A stretch of 64,000 nucleotides of DNA from NCBI RefSeq assembly GCF_009296265.1, contig NZ_WBJS01000004.1, forward strand, positions 389,267-453,266. Direction: 5' to 3'. Origin of the DNA: Thioclava sp. JE_KL1. GTDB taxonomy: Bacteria > Pseudomonadota > Alphaproteobacteria > Rhodobacterales > Rhodobacteraceae. Position 1 is the first letter of the stretch, and each line of letters begins with the position of its first letter. Shown here piece after piece: positions 44,877-54,575 of this stretch. The position numbers and the translations under genes are program-made. The notes beneath the pieces are model-generated. The model did not search any database. It saw nothing but the letters and a program-made list of their open reading frames with translations, and was not told the origin of the DNA.

Positions 44877-45575
44877 TTACGAGGCGGGCACGACGTAGAC
44901 GATCGTACGGCTATCAGGGTTCACGAAGACCGTGTTGTCGTTGATGTTGCCATAGGCATAGGTGCTGTCCGGCACCGGCGTCAGCGTCACCATGTCCGGA
45001 ATGACCTTGCCGGTCGCGACTTCCCCGTCGAGATAGACCGGCGCGACGGGATGCTTCTCGACCCAGGTGATCGTGGTGGGTTCGGGCTTGGCCGCAGCGC
45101 CGACACCGGCGGAACCGATCAGCGCGCCGAGCACGGCGCCCACGGGACCACCCACGGCCGCACCGGCTGCGCCACCAGCAGCAGCACCGGTCAGGGCCGC
45201 GGCACCCTGACCATCCTTGCTAGCGTTGTCGCCCGGGACCTGGATCTGGTTCACGGTGACCGATTGCGGGCCGGTCGACAAAAGCGCCATCTGGCCGTCG
45301 ACCATCACACCCAGCTGACCTGCGGGCGCATAGCCATTCATACCATCGAAAGTCACCTGACAAATCGTGCCATCAGGCAGACAGCCTTCCACCGGAACGA
45401 TGGTGCCGTCGGAGACCGTCGCGATCGTTTTCGACGAGGCCTCGATCCCGGCATGGATATCGAACTCACCTTGGGCGGTGGCCATCAGCGGCGGGCTGGT
45501 CTCGGCAAAAGCGGTACCGGCGATCATGGTGGTGCTGGCGGCAGCAGCGAGGATAGTTGCGAACTTGCGGGTCAT
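44877..45575 (-). CDS. exported SH3-like / DUF1236 domain protein
   Basis: 232 residues. The start at 45575 is fixed by the very strong AAGGAGGTAA seven bases upstream. A signal peptide ends at TAFA (about 24). Residues about 30-95 resemble a bacterial SH3 domain (FDIHAGIEASSKTIATVSDG, NGYAPAGQLGVM). A Gly/Ala-rich glycine-zipper-like segment (about 125-165) follows, and DUF1236 closes the chain with DSRTIVYVVP. It probably sits in the periplasm near peptidoglycan; no activity is known. Confidence 0.8.
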   Translation of the reverse strand: MTRKFATILAAAASTTMIAGTAFAETSPPLMATAQGEFDIHAGIEASSKTIATVSDGTIVPVEGCLPDGTICQVTFDGMNGYAPAGQLGVMVDGQMALLSTGPQSVTVNQIQVPGDNASKDGQGAAALTGAAAGGAAGAAVGGPVGAVLGALIGSAGVGAAAKPEPTTITWVEKHPVAPVYLDGEVATGKVIPDMVTLTPVPDSTYAYGNINDNTVFVNPDSRTIVYVVPAS

Positions 45576-45730
45576 TGGAATTACCTCCTTCATTACCCTG
45601 ACCGCCACGAGGGACGGCCTCTCTCCGTTGTGGGGAGGGAAATGTGGAGGGGCGCCAATTCGTTCCCCCGGAACCCTATCACGGCAGCGTGATATGGGCC
45701 GATTTCGGGGGCGCTGCGGCACTTTTCCGC

Positions 45731-46852
45731 TTATTCGGCGGCGGCTTTCTCCGCTTCGATCTCAGCCGATTTTTTCTCAACCAATTCAACTATATGGTCG
45801 ATCATATCCGCGTTGGACTGCTTGTGATCCTGCTTGCCGGCCATGTAAACCATGCCCGATCCGGCACCACCGCCGGTAAAGCCGATATCGGTCATCAGCG
45901 CCTCGCCGGGACCGTTCACGACGCAGCCGATGATCGACAGCGAGATGGGCGTCTTGATGTGTTCGAGCCGTTCTTCCAGCTCCGCCACGGTCGCAATCAC
46001 GTCGAAGCCCTGACGCGCGCAGGATGGACAGGAGATGATCTGCACGCCGCGGGTCCGAAGCCCGAGCGATTTCAGGATCTCGAAACCGACCTTCACCTCT
46101 TCGACCGGATCGGCCGAGAGCGAGACGCGCAGCGTGTCGCCAATGCCCATCCACAGGAGGTTGCCCAGACCGATCGCGGATTTCACCGTGCCGGAGGTCA
46201 GCCCCCCTGCCTCGGTGATACCAAGGTGGATCGGCGCGTCGGTCGCCTCGGCGATGCCCTGATAGGCAGCGGCGGCGAGGAACACGTCCGACGCCTTCAC
46301 CGAAATCTTGTATTCGCGGAAATCGTGATCCTCGAGAATGCGGATATGGTCCATCGCGCTCTCGACCATCGCCTCGGGGCACGGCTCGCCGTATTTCTCC
46401 AGCAGGTGCCGCTCGAGCGAGCCCGCGTTCACGCCGATCCGGATCGAACAACCGTGATCCTTAGCGGCGCGCACGACCTCGGCCACGCGCTTCTCATCGC
46501 CGATATTGCCGGGGTTGATGCGCAGGCAAGCCGCCCCCGCCTCCGCCGCCTCGATCGCGCGTTTGTAGTGGAAATGGATATCCGCCACGATCGGCACCGG
46601 GCTCTCGCGGCAAATCTCGCGCAGGGCGCGGGTGCTGGACTCGTCCGGGGTCGAGACGCGCACGATATCCGCGCCGACATCGGCCGCGCGGATCACCTGA
46701 TCGAGCGTCGCGCGCACGTCCGAGCTGTCGGTATTGGTCATCGTCTGCACCGAGATCGGCGCATCACCCCCGACGGGGACATTGCCGACCATGATCTGGC
46801 GAGACTTGCGGCGGTAGATATTGCGCCACGGGCGGACCGGGTTGAGAGACAT
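45731..46852 (-). CDS. ispG: 4-hydroxy-3-methylbut-2-en-1-yl diphosphate synthase
   Basis: 373 residues. The [4Fe-4S] Cys residues are in [10 protein letters not shown] and GCVVNGPGE, with [31 protein letters not shown] and GITEAGG as further signatures. It carries out the penultimate step of the MEP isoprenoid pathway, reducing the cyclic diphosphate to HMBPP. The ATG at 46852 gives the normal N-terminus. It is 84 bases downstream of the RodZ-like gene; this pairing is common in proteobacteria. Confidence 0.96.
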   Translation of the reverse strand: MSLNPVRPWRNIYRRKSRQIMVGNVPVGGDAPISVQTMTNTDSSDVRATLDQVIRAADVGADIVRVSTPDESSTRALREICRESPVPIVADIHFHYKRAIEAAEAGAACLRINPGNIGDEKRVAEVVRAAKDHGCSIRIGVNAGSLERHLLEKYGEPCPEAMVESAMDHIRILEDHDFREYKISVKASDVFLAAAAYQGIAEATDAPIHLGITEAGGLTSGTVKSAIGLGNLLWMGIGDTLRVSLSADPVEEVKVGFEILKSLGLRTRGVQIISCPSCARQGFDVIATVAELEERLEHIKTPISLSIIGCVVNGPGEALMTDIGFTGGGAGSGMVYMAGKQDHKQSNADMIDHIVELVEKKSAEIEAEKAAAE

Positions 46853-46936
46853 GCAAACGCTCCTTCGAGACCTCGGCTCCTGATACGCCAAGGCCCGCTG
46901 CGGTGCAACGGGCCGGGGCGGATCGTGATCTGCGGT

Positions 46937-48208
46937 TTATTGCTGGTCGTCTTGGGCCGGCGCGGCGGCATCGCCCGCATCGGCCACGGCGATCATCTTC
47001 GCGAGGTCCTTGTCCTGCGCGAGATTGGCGACCGGATAGTCCTCGTCCAGAGCGGCCGAAGACAGCTTGATGTTCTTCGTGACCTGACCGCGCTTGCCGA
47101 CCGGGCCATGCGTCACGCCGTTGACCGCGAAATAGATCGCGCCGGATTCACCCGTGCGCATCGTCGGCGGCTCTTCGAGCTTGGGCAGCACGTAACGCTC
47201 GCCCGCATCCATGACCTTCTCGAACAGCGTCGCACCATCGGCGGATTTGATCCGCACCCAGGACGGGCGCACAGCCAGCACGACGACATCGGGCTGATCC
47301 GCTCCCAGCGCCTTGGCGACCGCGGATTGGATATTGTTCTCGGGCCCCGCCGCCGAGGCGAGCTGCGTGCCCTGCGGCGTGTTCGGGGACGTGTTGGACT
47401 GCGCCAGACCGATGAGATTGGGCGTCAGGCCCGGTGCGGCCGCGCCCACGCCCTGCCCGGCCAGCGCGCCGGTCGCATTGGGGTCGATCGAAGCGATGGG
47501 CCCGTCGCGCGAGACCAGAACCGGCGCGTCGAGGGCCGCCGGACGGTAGATGCGCGCGGAGCGCTCGGGTTGGTTGACCTCGGGCAGCGTGTCGTCGGCC
47601 TGCGCCATCTCGGGCCCGTCCTTGACCGAGTCGAGCGGGTCGAGATCGGCCATCACACCGGGGGCCTGATCCACGGGCGTCAGCTGCACGCGCTGCACTT
47701 CCTGCAGAACGGTCCAGCCGCCATAGCCGATACCGCCGCCGATCAGCGCCAGAACGAAAAGCGCACCGACGGCGCGCGGCTCGATCTTGGTCCAGAGCGA
47801 TTCCTTGCGCGGAATGAACGCGGGATTGGCGAGCGCCTCGGCCATATCCTTCGGGTCGCGCTGCGGTTTCGGGCCGGAGGCGGCCTCGGACATGCCGTGG
47901 GCGGGCGAATAGCCAGCCTCGTTGCAGAAGCGCTGGAACGACCATTCCGGGTCGAGGCCGAGATAGCGCGCGTAGGAACGCACATAGCCCGCGATGAAGG
48001 AGGGCGTATCGAAAGCCTCCACGTCGCAGGCTTCGATAGCGGCGATATAGGCTGCTTTGATCCGGAGTTCACGCTGGACATCAAGGAGTGATTTGGCGAG
48101 CGTCGCCCGCTCGCCGCGCATCACATCGCCAAGACGAAGTTCGAAATCGTCGAACCCTTTAGGTTTGACTTCGTCCCCCGTCGAAGGTTTAGCCCTTCGC
48201 CCGATCAT
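46937..48208 (-). CDS. RodZ-like helix-turn-helix membrane protein (DUF4115)
   Basis: 423 residues. An N-terminal HTH_25 domain (about 20-105, GDVMRGERATLAKSLLDVQRELRIKAAYIAAIE in parts) is cytoplasmic, one membrane helix lies at about 146-168, and a long Pro/Asp-rich linker leads to the C-terminal DUF4115 beta domain (about 300-385, RPSWVRIKSADGATLFEKVMDAGERY in parts). RodZ links MreB to the elongation machinery; many alphaproteobacterial members are less well studied. The acidic Ala/Asp tail is disordered. Confidence 0.85.
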   Translation of the reverse strand: MIGRRAKPSTGDEVKPKGFDDFELRLGDVMRGERATLAKSLLDVQRELRIKAAYIAAIEACDVEAFDTPSFIAGYVRSYARYLGLDPEWSFQRFCNEAGYSPAHGMSEAASGPKPQRDPKDMAEALANPAFIPRKESLWTKIEPRAVGALFVLALIGGGIGYGGWTVLQEVQRVQLTPVDQAPGVMADLDPLDSVKDGPEMAQADDTLPEVNQPERSARIYRPAALDAPVLVSRDGPIASIDPNATGALAGQGVGAAAPGLTPNLIGLAQSNTSPNTPQGTQLASAAGPENNIQSAVAKALGADQPDVVVLAVRPSWVRIKSADGATLFEKVMDAGERYVLPKLEEPPTMRTGESGAIYFAVNGVTHGPVGKRGQVTKNIKLSSAALDEDYPVANLAQDKDLAKMIAVADAGDAAAPAQDDQQ

Positions 48209-48316
48209 GCTGCCTGTCCCTGCCGTTTTCCCGCCTGCGTCGATTCGGAGCCAATAGCCCCTTCGATTAACAATGGCTTATCACAAGCAAGCGAGCCGCG
48301 CACGCGCCTATGTGGC

Positions 48317-49546
48317 TTACGCGCTGGCTTCGGCGCGATTTAGCTCACAGCGCGCCCAAAGCGCGTCCATGCCCTTGACCAGACCGTCAATCATACCGGT
48401 GTCGTGCACCGGCGAGGGCGTGAAGCGCAGACGCTCGGTGCCGCGCGGCACGGTCGGGAAGTTGATCGGCTGGACATAGACCCCGAACTCGTCGAGCAGC
48501 ATGTCCGACAAGGCCTTGGTATGTTTGGGATCTCCGATGATCACGGGCACGATATGCGAACCGTGGTCGATGATCGGCATGCCCATGCCCTTCAGGCGCA
48601 TCTTGAGAATCTTCGCGTGCAGCTGCTGCTTGTCGCGCAGCTCCTGACCGCCCTCGCCTTTCAGGAAGGCGATCGACGCGGCAGCGCCAGCCGCAACCGC
48701 CGGCGGGATCGAGGTGGTGAAGATGAAGCCCGGCGCATAGGAGCGCACCGCGTCCACCATCTTGGCCGAAGCCGCGATATAGCCGCCGAACACGCCGAAG
48801 GCCTTGCCCAGCGTGCCGTTGAAGATGTCGATCCGGTCCATCTCGCACAGCTTCTCGGCGATACCGGCGCCGCGCGGGCCATACATGCCGACTGCGTGCA
48901 CTTCGTCGAGATAGGTCATCGCGCCGAATTCCTCGGCCAGATCGCAGATCTCGGAGATCGGGCCGAAATCGCCATCCATCGAATAGACCGACTCGAAAGC
49001 GATCAGCTTCGGCGCAGCCGGATCGTCAGCGGCCAGCAATTCGCGCAGATGGGCCACGTCATTGTGGCGGAAGATGCGCTTGGCGCCGCCATTGCGGCGG
49101 ATGCCTTCGATCATCGAGGCGTGGTTCAGCTCGTCGGAATAGATGATGAGGCCGGGGAACAGCTTGGGCAGCGTGCTCAGCGTCGCGTCATTCGCGATAT
49201 AGGCCGAGGAGAAGACCAGCGCGGCCTCTTTCCCGTGCAGATCGGCGATCTCGTGCTCCAGCCGCTTGTGATAGACCGTCGTGCCCGAGATGTTGCGCGT
49301 GCCGCCCGAGCCTGCGCCGGTGGCGTCCAGCGCCTCGTGCATCGCGGCCAGCACAACCGGATGCTGACCCATGCCCAGATAATCGTTGCCGCACCAGATG
49401 GTGATGTCCTGCTTCGACCCGTCCGGCTTGGTCCAGACGGCGTGGGGGAAATTACCCTTCTCGCGCTCGATATCGATGAAGACGCGATAGCGGCCTTCCT
49501 CGTGCAGCTTGTCAATCGCCTGATCGAGTGCGCGGTCGTAATCCAT
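48317..49546 (-). CDS. hemA: 5-aminolevulinate synthase
   Basis: 409 residues from the ATG at 49546 with AAGGGAAG before it. PLP-dependent condensation of glycine and succinyl-CoA, the first step of the C4 heme pathway. Signatures are [52 protein letters not shown] and the Schiff-base Lys in [13 protein letters not shown]. In Rhodobacter the hemA gene is controlled by FnrL, and an FNR-type box lies upstream here as well. Confidence 0.96.
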   Translation of the reverse strand: MDYDRALDQAIDKLHEEGRYRVFIDIEREKGNFPHAVWTKPDGSKQDITIWCGNDYLGMGQHPVVLAAMHEALDATGAGSGGTRNISGTTVYHKRLEHEIADLHGKEAALVFSSAYIANDATLSTLPKLFPGLIIYSDELNHASMIEGIRRNGGAKRIFRHNDVAHLRELLAADDPAAPKLIAFESVYSMDGDFGPISEICDLAEEFGAMTYLDEVHAVGMYGPRGAGIAEKLCEMDRIDIFNGTLGKAFGVFGGYIAASAKMVDAVRSYAPGFIFTTSIPPAVAAGAAASIAFLKGEGGQELRDKQQLHAKILKMRLKGMGMPIIDHGSHIVPVIIGDPKHTKALSDMLLDEFGVYVQPINFPTVPRGTERLRFTPSPVHDTGMIDGLVKGMDALWARCELNRAEASA

Positions 49547-49581
49547 CTCGTGCTTCCCTTGCATGACTGTTCGCTGGGTCT

Positions 49582-49623
49582 GCCCTACCGGGCACCACAA
49601 AGCGCGACATTGATAAATGTCAA
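49582..49623 (-). promoter_or_regulatory. FNR/FnrL-type box and promoter of hemA
   Basis: TTGACATTTATCAA on the minus strand (49623-49610) fits TTGA-N6-TCAA. A weak -10-like TAGGGC (49587-49582) is at the class II distance, giving a ~29-base leader to hemA. The box is 146 bases from the divergent peptidase start, so control of hemA is more likely. Confidence 0.55.
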
Positions 49624-49768
49624 ATTCCTCTCCCTGAAGCGCAAAAATGTCGCAAATAGTCATGAAAAGCAAACATTCAGTTTTCGCAATTTGTCGCGCC
49701 CTTGCGTCACCCCCTCTGGACAGTCCCGCGCGCAGCCCTAGGCTGAGGCCAAAATAAAGGAGGCCAGC

Positions 49769-51145
49769 ATGGCACTGAACGAGGTTCTCACCGAAATCGA
49801 TAGCGGCCTTGACGCCGCGATGGACCGTCTTTTCGAGCTGCTGAAAATCCGCTCGATCTCGACCGATCCGGCCTATCGCGAAGAGACCCACGAAGCTGCG
49901 GAATGGCTCGTCAAGGAATTGAAATCGCTGGGCTTCGACGCCGAACTGCGTCCGACCACGGGCCACCCGATGGTGGTTGCGCATTCCAAGGGCGAGGGCC
50001 CGCGCCTGCTGTTCTACGGCCACTATGACGTGCAGCCGGTGGACCCGCTGGAGCTGTGGAATACGCCCCCCTTCGAGCCGCAGATCGAGGACACCGAGAA
50101 CGGTCGCGTCATCCGCGGTCGCGGCGCGTCCGACGACAAGGGTCAGCTGATGACCTTCATCGAGGCCTGCCGCGCCTATAAGGCCGTGAACGGCGAGCTT
50201 CCTGGCAATCTTGTGATCTTTCTTGAAGGCGAGGAAGAATCGGGCTCGCCCTCGCTGGTGCCCTTCCTCGAGAACAATCGCGAAGAACTGACCTCAGATC
50301 TGGCGCTGATCTGCGACACCTCGATGGTCTCGCCCGGCGTGCCCTCGATCGCAGGCTCCTTGCGCGGGATGCTGAAAGAGGAATTCACCCTCCACGGCCC
50401 GCGCATCGACCTGCATTCGGGCCATTACGGCGGCCCCGCCCTGAACCCGATGCGCGAGATTTCCAAGATCATCGCGAGCTTCCATGACGATCAGGGTCGC
50501 GTCGCGGTCGAAGGCTTCTACGAGGGCGTCCACGAAGTTCCGGCCGAGCAGTTGGAGGCGTGGAAGACCTGCGGCTTCGACGAGAAGGAATACCTTCAGC
50601 ACGCGGGCATGACCGTGCCGCATGGCGAGGAAGGCTATTCGGCGCTGGAGCAGCAATGGGCACGCCCGACGCTGGAGATCAACGGTCTCTGGGGCGGCTA
50701 CCAAGGCGCGGGCTCGAAGACCGTGATCCCGGCCGAGGCGCATTGCAAGATCACCTGCCGTCTCGTGGGCGACATGGACCCCGCCCACGTCCGCAAGGCG
50801 CTCCGCGCCCATGTCGAGGCACGCCTGCCCGTCGATGCGCGCATCACCTGGGACGGCGATCTCGATGGCGCGCCGGCCTCCGTGATGGACACGTCGCGTC
50901 CCGAATTCGAAGCCGCGCGTCAGGCGCTGAGCGACGAATGGAACCGTGAGGCAGTGATCGTCGGCATGGGCGGCTCCATCCCGATCGGCTATTACTTCAA
51001 GTCGATCCTCGGCATGGACGCGATGCTGATCGGCTTCGCCAACGATGACGACGCGATCCACTCGCCGAACGAGAAATACGACGTGAAAAGCTTCCACAAG
51101 GGCATCCGCTCCTGGGCGCGCATCCTCGACCGGATCGCGAAATAA
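49769..51145 (+). CDS. M20-family dipeptidase
   Basis: 458 residues. Zinc-site motifs are [35 protein letters not shown] and the late His in [11 protein letters not shown], with the dimerisation domain between about 200 and 370. This is the carnosinase/DapE-like M20 group acting on dipeptides in the cytoplasm. AAAGGAGG lies six bases before the ATG. A terminator follows. Confidence 0.93.
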   Translation: MALNEVLTEIDSGLDAAMDRLFELLKIRSISTDPAYREETHEAAEWLVKELKSLGFDAELRPTTGHPMVVAHSKGEGPRLLFYGHYDVQPVDPLELWNTPPFEPQIEDTENGRVIRGRGASDDKGQLMTFIEACRAYKAVNGELPGNLVIFLEGEEESGSPSLVPFLENNREELTSDLALICDTSMVSPGVPSIAGSLRGMLKEEFTLHGPRIDLHSGHYGGPALNPMREISKIIASFHDDQGRVAVEGFYEGVHEVPAEQLEAWKTCGFDEKEYLQHAGMTVPHGEEGYSALEQQWARPTLEINGLWGGYQGAGSKTVIPAEAHCKITCRLVGDMDPAHVRKALRAHVEARLPVDARITWDGDLDGAPASVMDTSRPEFEAARQALSDEWNREAVIVGMGGSIPIGYYFKSILGMDAMLIGFANDDDAIHSPNEKYDVKSFHKGIRSWARILDRIAK

Positions 51146-51193
51146 GCACGCGGCCGGGGGCTTCGCGGCCCTCGGCAGACGCGATTAACGCAG

Positions 51194-51227
51194 AAGGCTG
51201 CCGGAGCTTGGCCCGGCAGCCTTTTCA
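51194..51227 (+). terminator. terminator of the M20 peptidase gene
   Basis: AAGGCTGCCGG pairs perfectly with CCGGCAGCCTT across eight bases, followed by TTCATTT. Confidence 0.88.
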
Positions 51228-51328
51228 TTTGTCATCGGGGTGCAGTCATTCCGCAGCTTGCAGGGCAGTGCCGAGCGGCGGCTCGGCGCATTTCTCGACT
51301 GGCGGACGGAGCTCAGCTGACCGGCGCC

Positions 51329-52720
51329 TTAGCGCTCGGTCAGCTTCAACTCGATCCGGCGGTTCTGAGCGCGCGCTTCGGGCGTGTCGGCGGTGTTCAC
51401 CGGGTCGAACTGCGCGAAGCCGGCGGCGGCGAGGCGTTGCGGCGGGAAGCCGAGGCTCTCGACCATGTATTTCACCACCGAAAGCGCGCGGGCCTGACTC
51501 AGCTCCCAGTTATCCTTGAATTCGCCCTGCCCCGACAGCGGCGTGTCGTCGGTATGGCCGTCGACGCGGATGATCCACGGGATGTCGCCCGGGATTTCCC
51601 CACGCAGTTGGTCGAGCAGCGAGGTCACCTGCTTGATCTGCGCGCGGCCCGCATCAGACAATGTCGCGGAAGCGGGCGCGAACAGCACCTCTGAGGAGAA
51701 CACGAAGCGGTCGCCTTCGATCTTCACGCCCTGCTTGCCCTTCAGAAGCTGCGAAAGCTTGCCGAAGAATTCAGAGCGGTAGTTCTCCAAATCCTTCGCC
51801 TTGGCCTCGGCCTCCTTGCGCATCTTCTCCTGCAGGTCCGCGCGCTTCTTCTCCTCAGACGCCGCACGGGCGAGCGCCGCATTCAGCTGCTGGCCGAGAT
51901 TGTCGAGCTGCACCTTGGCCGCGGCATCCTTCTGCTGCGCCTCATCGAGCACGTTTTGTAGTTGCGCGAGTTGACTGCGCAACGCCGCGACCTGCTGATT
52001 GAGCAGCGCCACTTTCTTCTGCGCGCCTTCCGAGATCGCCTGCTGATCCGCCAACGCCTTCTGCGCGGTAGCTTTCAGCGCCGCCTGCTTCTCGGCCTCG
52101 GACAGCTGCTTGCCGAGCTGCTTTTCCAGATCGTCCTTCGCGGTCTGCGCGGCGGCGAGCTTGGTCAGCGTGTCCTCGGCCTGCTTGCGCGCCTCTTCCA
52201 ATTGCAGCGTCATCGCCGCGACCTCATCGCCCGATTTCGTCAGCTTGTCGCGCAGATCGGCGATGGTTTCCTTGCTTAGCCGGATTTCGTCGGCCTTGGC
52301 GCTCGCATCCTGTTGGGCGGCGTTGCGCTCGCCCACCAATTGCGCGACGCGAGCCTCGAATTCGGTGATCTTCTGCTTGGCATCGGCCAGCGCGGCTTTG
52401 CGGTCATCGAGCTGCGAGGTGAGCGTCGAGATCAGCGAGTCCTGCTGATCGGCTTTGTCCTTCGCATTCTCCAACTCGCCGGTCAGTTGCTGCGTCTTCG
52501 TCTGTTGCAGCGACAGCGCCTTGGCGAGGTTCGACACCTGTTCGTTCAGCTGAATCAGCTCGCCTTCCTTGGTGCTCAGCGTGTCACGCAGCACCGATTG
52601 CACGATCATGAAGATCGACAGCACGAACATCAGGACCAGAAGAAGCGCCGTCATCGCATCTACGAAACCCGGCCAGATATTGGTCGAGAACCGATTGCCA
52701 CCGCGCCGTGCCAGAGCCAT
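51329..52720 (-). CDS. MotB-like OmpA-domain protein with a long periplasmic coiled coil
   Basis: 463 residues. A single membrane helix (about 18-42) carries Asp21 in WPGFVDAMTALLLVLMF, the position of the ion-carrying Asp in MotB/ExbD-type subunits. Residues about 45-320 are an unbroken charged coiled coil rich in Ala, Gln, Lys and Glu. The C-terminal OmpA domain (about 330-463) has VDGHTDDTP, SQARALSVVKYM and AQNRRIEL, which bind peptidoglycan. MotB itself has only a short linker here. It follows the MotA-like gene by three bases, so the pair should form an ion-driven stator-like complex whose driven partner is unknown. Confidence 0.85.
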   Translation of the reverse strand: MALARRGGNRFSTNIWPGFVDAMTALLLVLMFVLSIFMIVQSVLRDTLSTKEGELIQLNEQVSNLAKALSLQQTKTQQLTGELENAKDKADQQDSLISTLTSQLDDRKAALADAKQKITEFEARVAQLVGERNAAQQDASAKADEIRLSKETIADLRDKLTKSGDEVAAMTLQLEEARKQAEDTLTKLAAAQTAKDDLEKQLGKQLSEAEKQAALKATAQKALADQQAISEGAQKKVALLNQQVAALRSQLAQLQNVLDEAQQKDAAAKVQLDNLGQQLNAALARAASEEKKRADLQEKMRKEAEAKAKDLENYRSEFFGKLSQLLKGKQGVKIEGDRFVFSSEVLFAPASATLSDAGRAQIKQVTSLLDQLRGEIPGDIPWIIRVDGHTDDTPLSGQGEFKDNWELSQARALSVVKYMVESLGFPPQRLAAAGFAQFDPVNTADTPEARAQNRRIELKLTER

Positions 52721-52723
52721 GAA

Positions 52724-53920
52724 TTAATCCTCGCGATGCGGTTTGTAGCCGAGGATCGCGCGCGTCAGCCCCGCGAAATCGTGGCGCAGCTCGGCCATGC
52801 TTTCCTGACGCCCGGCGCTGACTTCCTCGAGCATCCGCATCATCTGCTGGTCGATCGAGCGCAGCCGCATCCGTGTCTCCATCAGCGCCTCCGCCTCGGG
52901 AGCGCCTTCAGCCGTGCGTTGCGCGAGGTGATCGAGCGCGCCGATCAGCCGCTCCTGCCCCTCGGCCATCTGCTGCAGCGCGCCTTGCTGGCGGTGACGC
53001 GCATCCATCTCTGCCGAGAGCCGTTCCGACAGGTCGTGAATGGCGTTCGACAGATGCGCGATCCGCGCCTCGGTCTGCACGCGACCGGCATCGGAGCGCA
53101 CGAACAGCGTCTGGATCTGGTCCATCTGTTCGGACATGTGATCTAGGACGCCCGCCACCATCGAGCCTTCACCATCGCCACCTTCGAGCGCGGTAAAAGA
53201 GAGCCGCGTGATCGAGGAAATCCATTCCTCCAGCTCACGGTAGAACCGGTTCTGACCGTGACTTGCGAACAGCTCCAACAAGCCCACCACCAGCGAGCCC
53301 GCAAGACCCAGAAGCGACGAGGAGAACGCCGTGCCCATGCCGCCCAGCTGCGCCTCCAGACCCGTCATCAGATTGTCGAACACGCCGATCGCGCTCTCGC
53401 CTTCCTTGGGCGCCAGTGCGCGGATCGTCTCGACCACCGCAGGCACGGTGGTGGCGAGGCCGTAAAACGTCCCGAGAAGGCCAAGAAAGATCAGCAGCCC
53501 CGCGATATAGCGGGTGATGTCGCGCGCCTCGTCGATCCGGGTCGCGACGGATTCGAGGATCGAGCGCCCCGAGGACGACGACACCGCGCGGCGCGCCTCG
53601 CGCGAGCCCAGAAGGGACGCAAGCGGCGCAAGCATCGACGGCGGGCGCACCTGCGGACGACCGGGACGGTCAGCGGCGAAGCTTTCGATCCAGTTCACCG
53701 CCTTCACCAGCTGCACAACCTGCCAGAAACAGGCGAGGATGCCGAAGACGAAGACCGCGAGGATTACCCCGTTCAGCCAGGGATTGGCGAGGAAAATCGG
53801 GAAGATGCGCGAATAGGCGAAATAGCCACCTGTAGCGACCAAGCCGAGCACCAGAAGCATCAGGATCACCTGACGCACGGGTTGTGAGAATTGCGGCTCC
53901 AGCCGGATCGGCTCTTCCAT
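52724..53920 (-). CDS. MotA/TolQ/ExbB-like channel protein
   Basis: 398 residues. Four membrane helices (about 17-36, 49-71, 138-158, 195-219) with the conserved FLGLLGTFYGLATTV and GGMGTAFSSSLLGLAGSL pore motifs of the MotA/TolQ/ExbB superfamily. The last ~170 residues are a cytoplasmic helical tail (ARHRQQGALQQMAEGQERL region), longer than in ExbB. With the downstream MotB-like protein it resembles stators such as MotAB and, more loosely, ZorAB; no flagellar or defence gene is next to it. Confidence 0.85.
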   Translation of the reverse strand: MEEPIRLEPQFSQPVRQVILMLLVLGLVATGGYFAYSRIFPIFLANPWLNGVILAVFVFGILACFWQVVQLVKAVNWIESFAADRPGRPQVRPPSMLAPLASLLGSREARRAVSSSSGRSILESVATRIDEARDITRYIAGLLIFLGLLGTFYGLATTVPAVVETIRALAPKEGESAIGVFDNLMTGLEAQLGGMGTAFSSSLLGLAGSLVVGLLELFASHGQNRFYRELEEWISSITRLSFTALEGGDGEGSMVAGVLDHMSEQMDQIQTLFVRSDAGRVQTEARIAHLSNAIHDLSERLSAEMDARHRQQGALQQMAEGQERLIGALDHLAQRTAEGAPEAEALMETRMRLRSIDQQMMRMLEEVSAGRQESMAELRHDFAGLTRAILGYKPHRED

Positions 53921-53982
53921 TATTGCCCCTCTTGCCTGTTTGCGCAGAGCCTAGCGAGGGTGCAGCCCTTCGCCAAGGGCTA

Positions 53983-54528
53983 TCACGACAAGTCGTGCAG
54001 CCGTGCCACCAATGCATCAAGATGGGGATCGGGGATGCCCAATTCGTGCAGATGCTGGGCAGTATTGAACAGATAATCGCGGTTCGGACCGCGCCCGCCG
54101 GTGGCGCTGGCGATGATCCGCGCCTGCTCGTCATCGGAAAGCCCGCCGCAATACTGATCGTGATGGCGGTCGATCACATAGGTGACCGCGCGCACGCGCC
54201 GCCCGTCATTCAGATCGACGTCGATCTCGCGTTCCAGATAGGCCGAGGTGACCAGCTCGCGCTCGCGCAGATAGGCCATGACCTCGTCTTCCTGTCCGGG
54301 CTTCACCGCGAAGGCGAGCCCCGCGCAGGCGCCCTGCCCCTCGTCGAGCGCCAGCACCAGCCCCGGCGCTTCGGGCGTGCCACGGTGCACCAGTGAGCGC
54401 AGGCAAAAGCTGCGCTCCCAACCCGGCGCACGGGCGAGCATCCGCTCGTCAAAATCGAAGCCGGGGTTCCAGATCAGCGAGCCGTAGCCGAAGACCCAGA
54501 TCCTGTTGTCGTCGCACTGGTCCTGCAT
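53983..54528 (-). CDS. chaC: gamma-glutamylcyclotransferase, ChaC type
   Basis: 181 residues. IWVFGYGSLIWNPGFD is the substrate-binding loop, and Glu in YLRERELVTSAY is the likely catalytic acid. ChaC proteins split glutathione to 5-oxoproline and Cys-Gly. TYVIDRHHDQYCGGL is also typical. It is divergent from the DUF2125 gene, with only 47 bases between starts. Confidence 0.92.
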   Translation of the reverse strand: MQDQCDDNRIWVFGYGSLIWNPGFDFDERMLARAPGWERSFCLRSLVHRGTPEAPGLVLALDEGQGACAGLAFAVKPGQEDEVMAYLRERELVTSAYLEREIDVDLNDGRRVRAVTYVIDRHHDQYCGGLSDDEQARIIASATGGRGPNRDYLFNTAQHLHELGIPDPHLDALVARLHDLS

Positions 54529-54575
54529 GAGAACACGGCTTACATGGGGTTCAACCGATTTGCAAAGAGGCGAAG

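Noticed and set aside
51329..53920. Zorya (ZorAB) defence system
   Set aside because: The A and B subunits are loosely similar, but no ZorC/D/E-like genes are adjacent; the neighbours are housekeeping genes.
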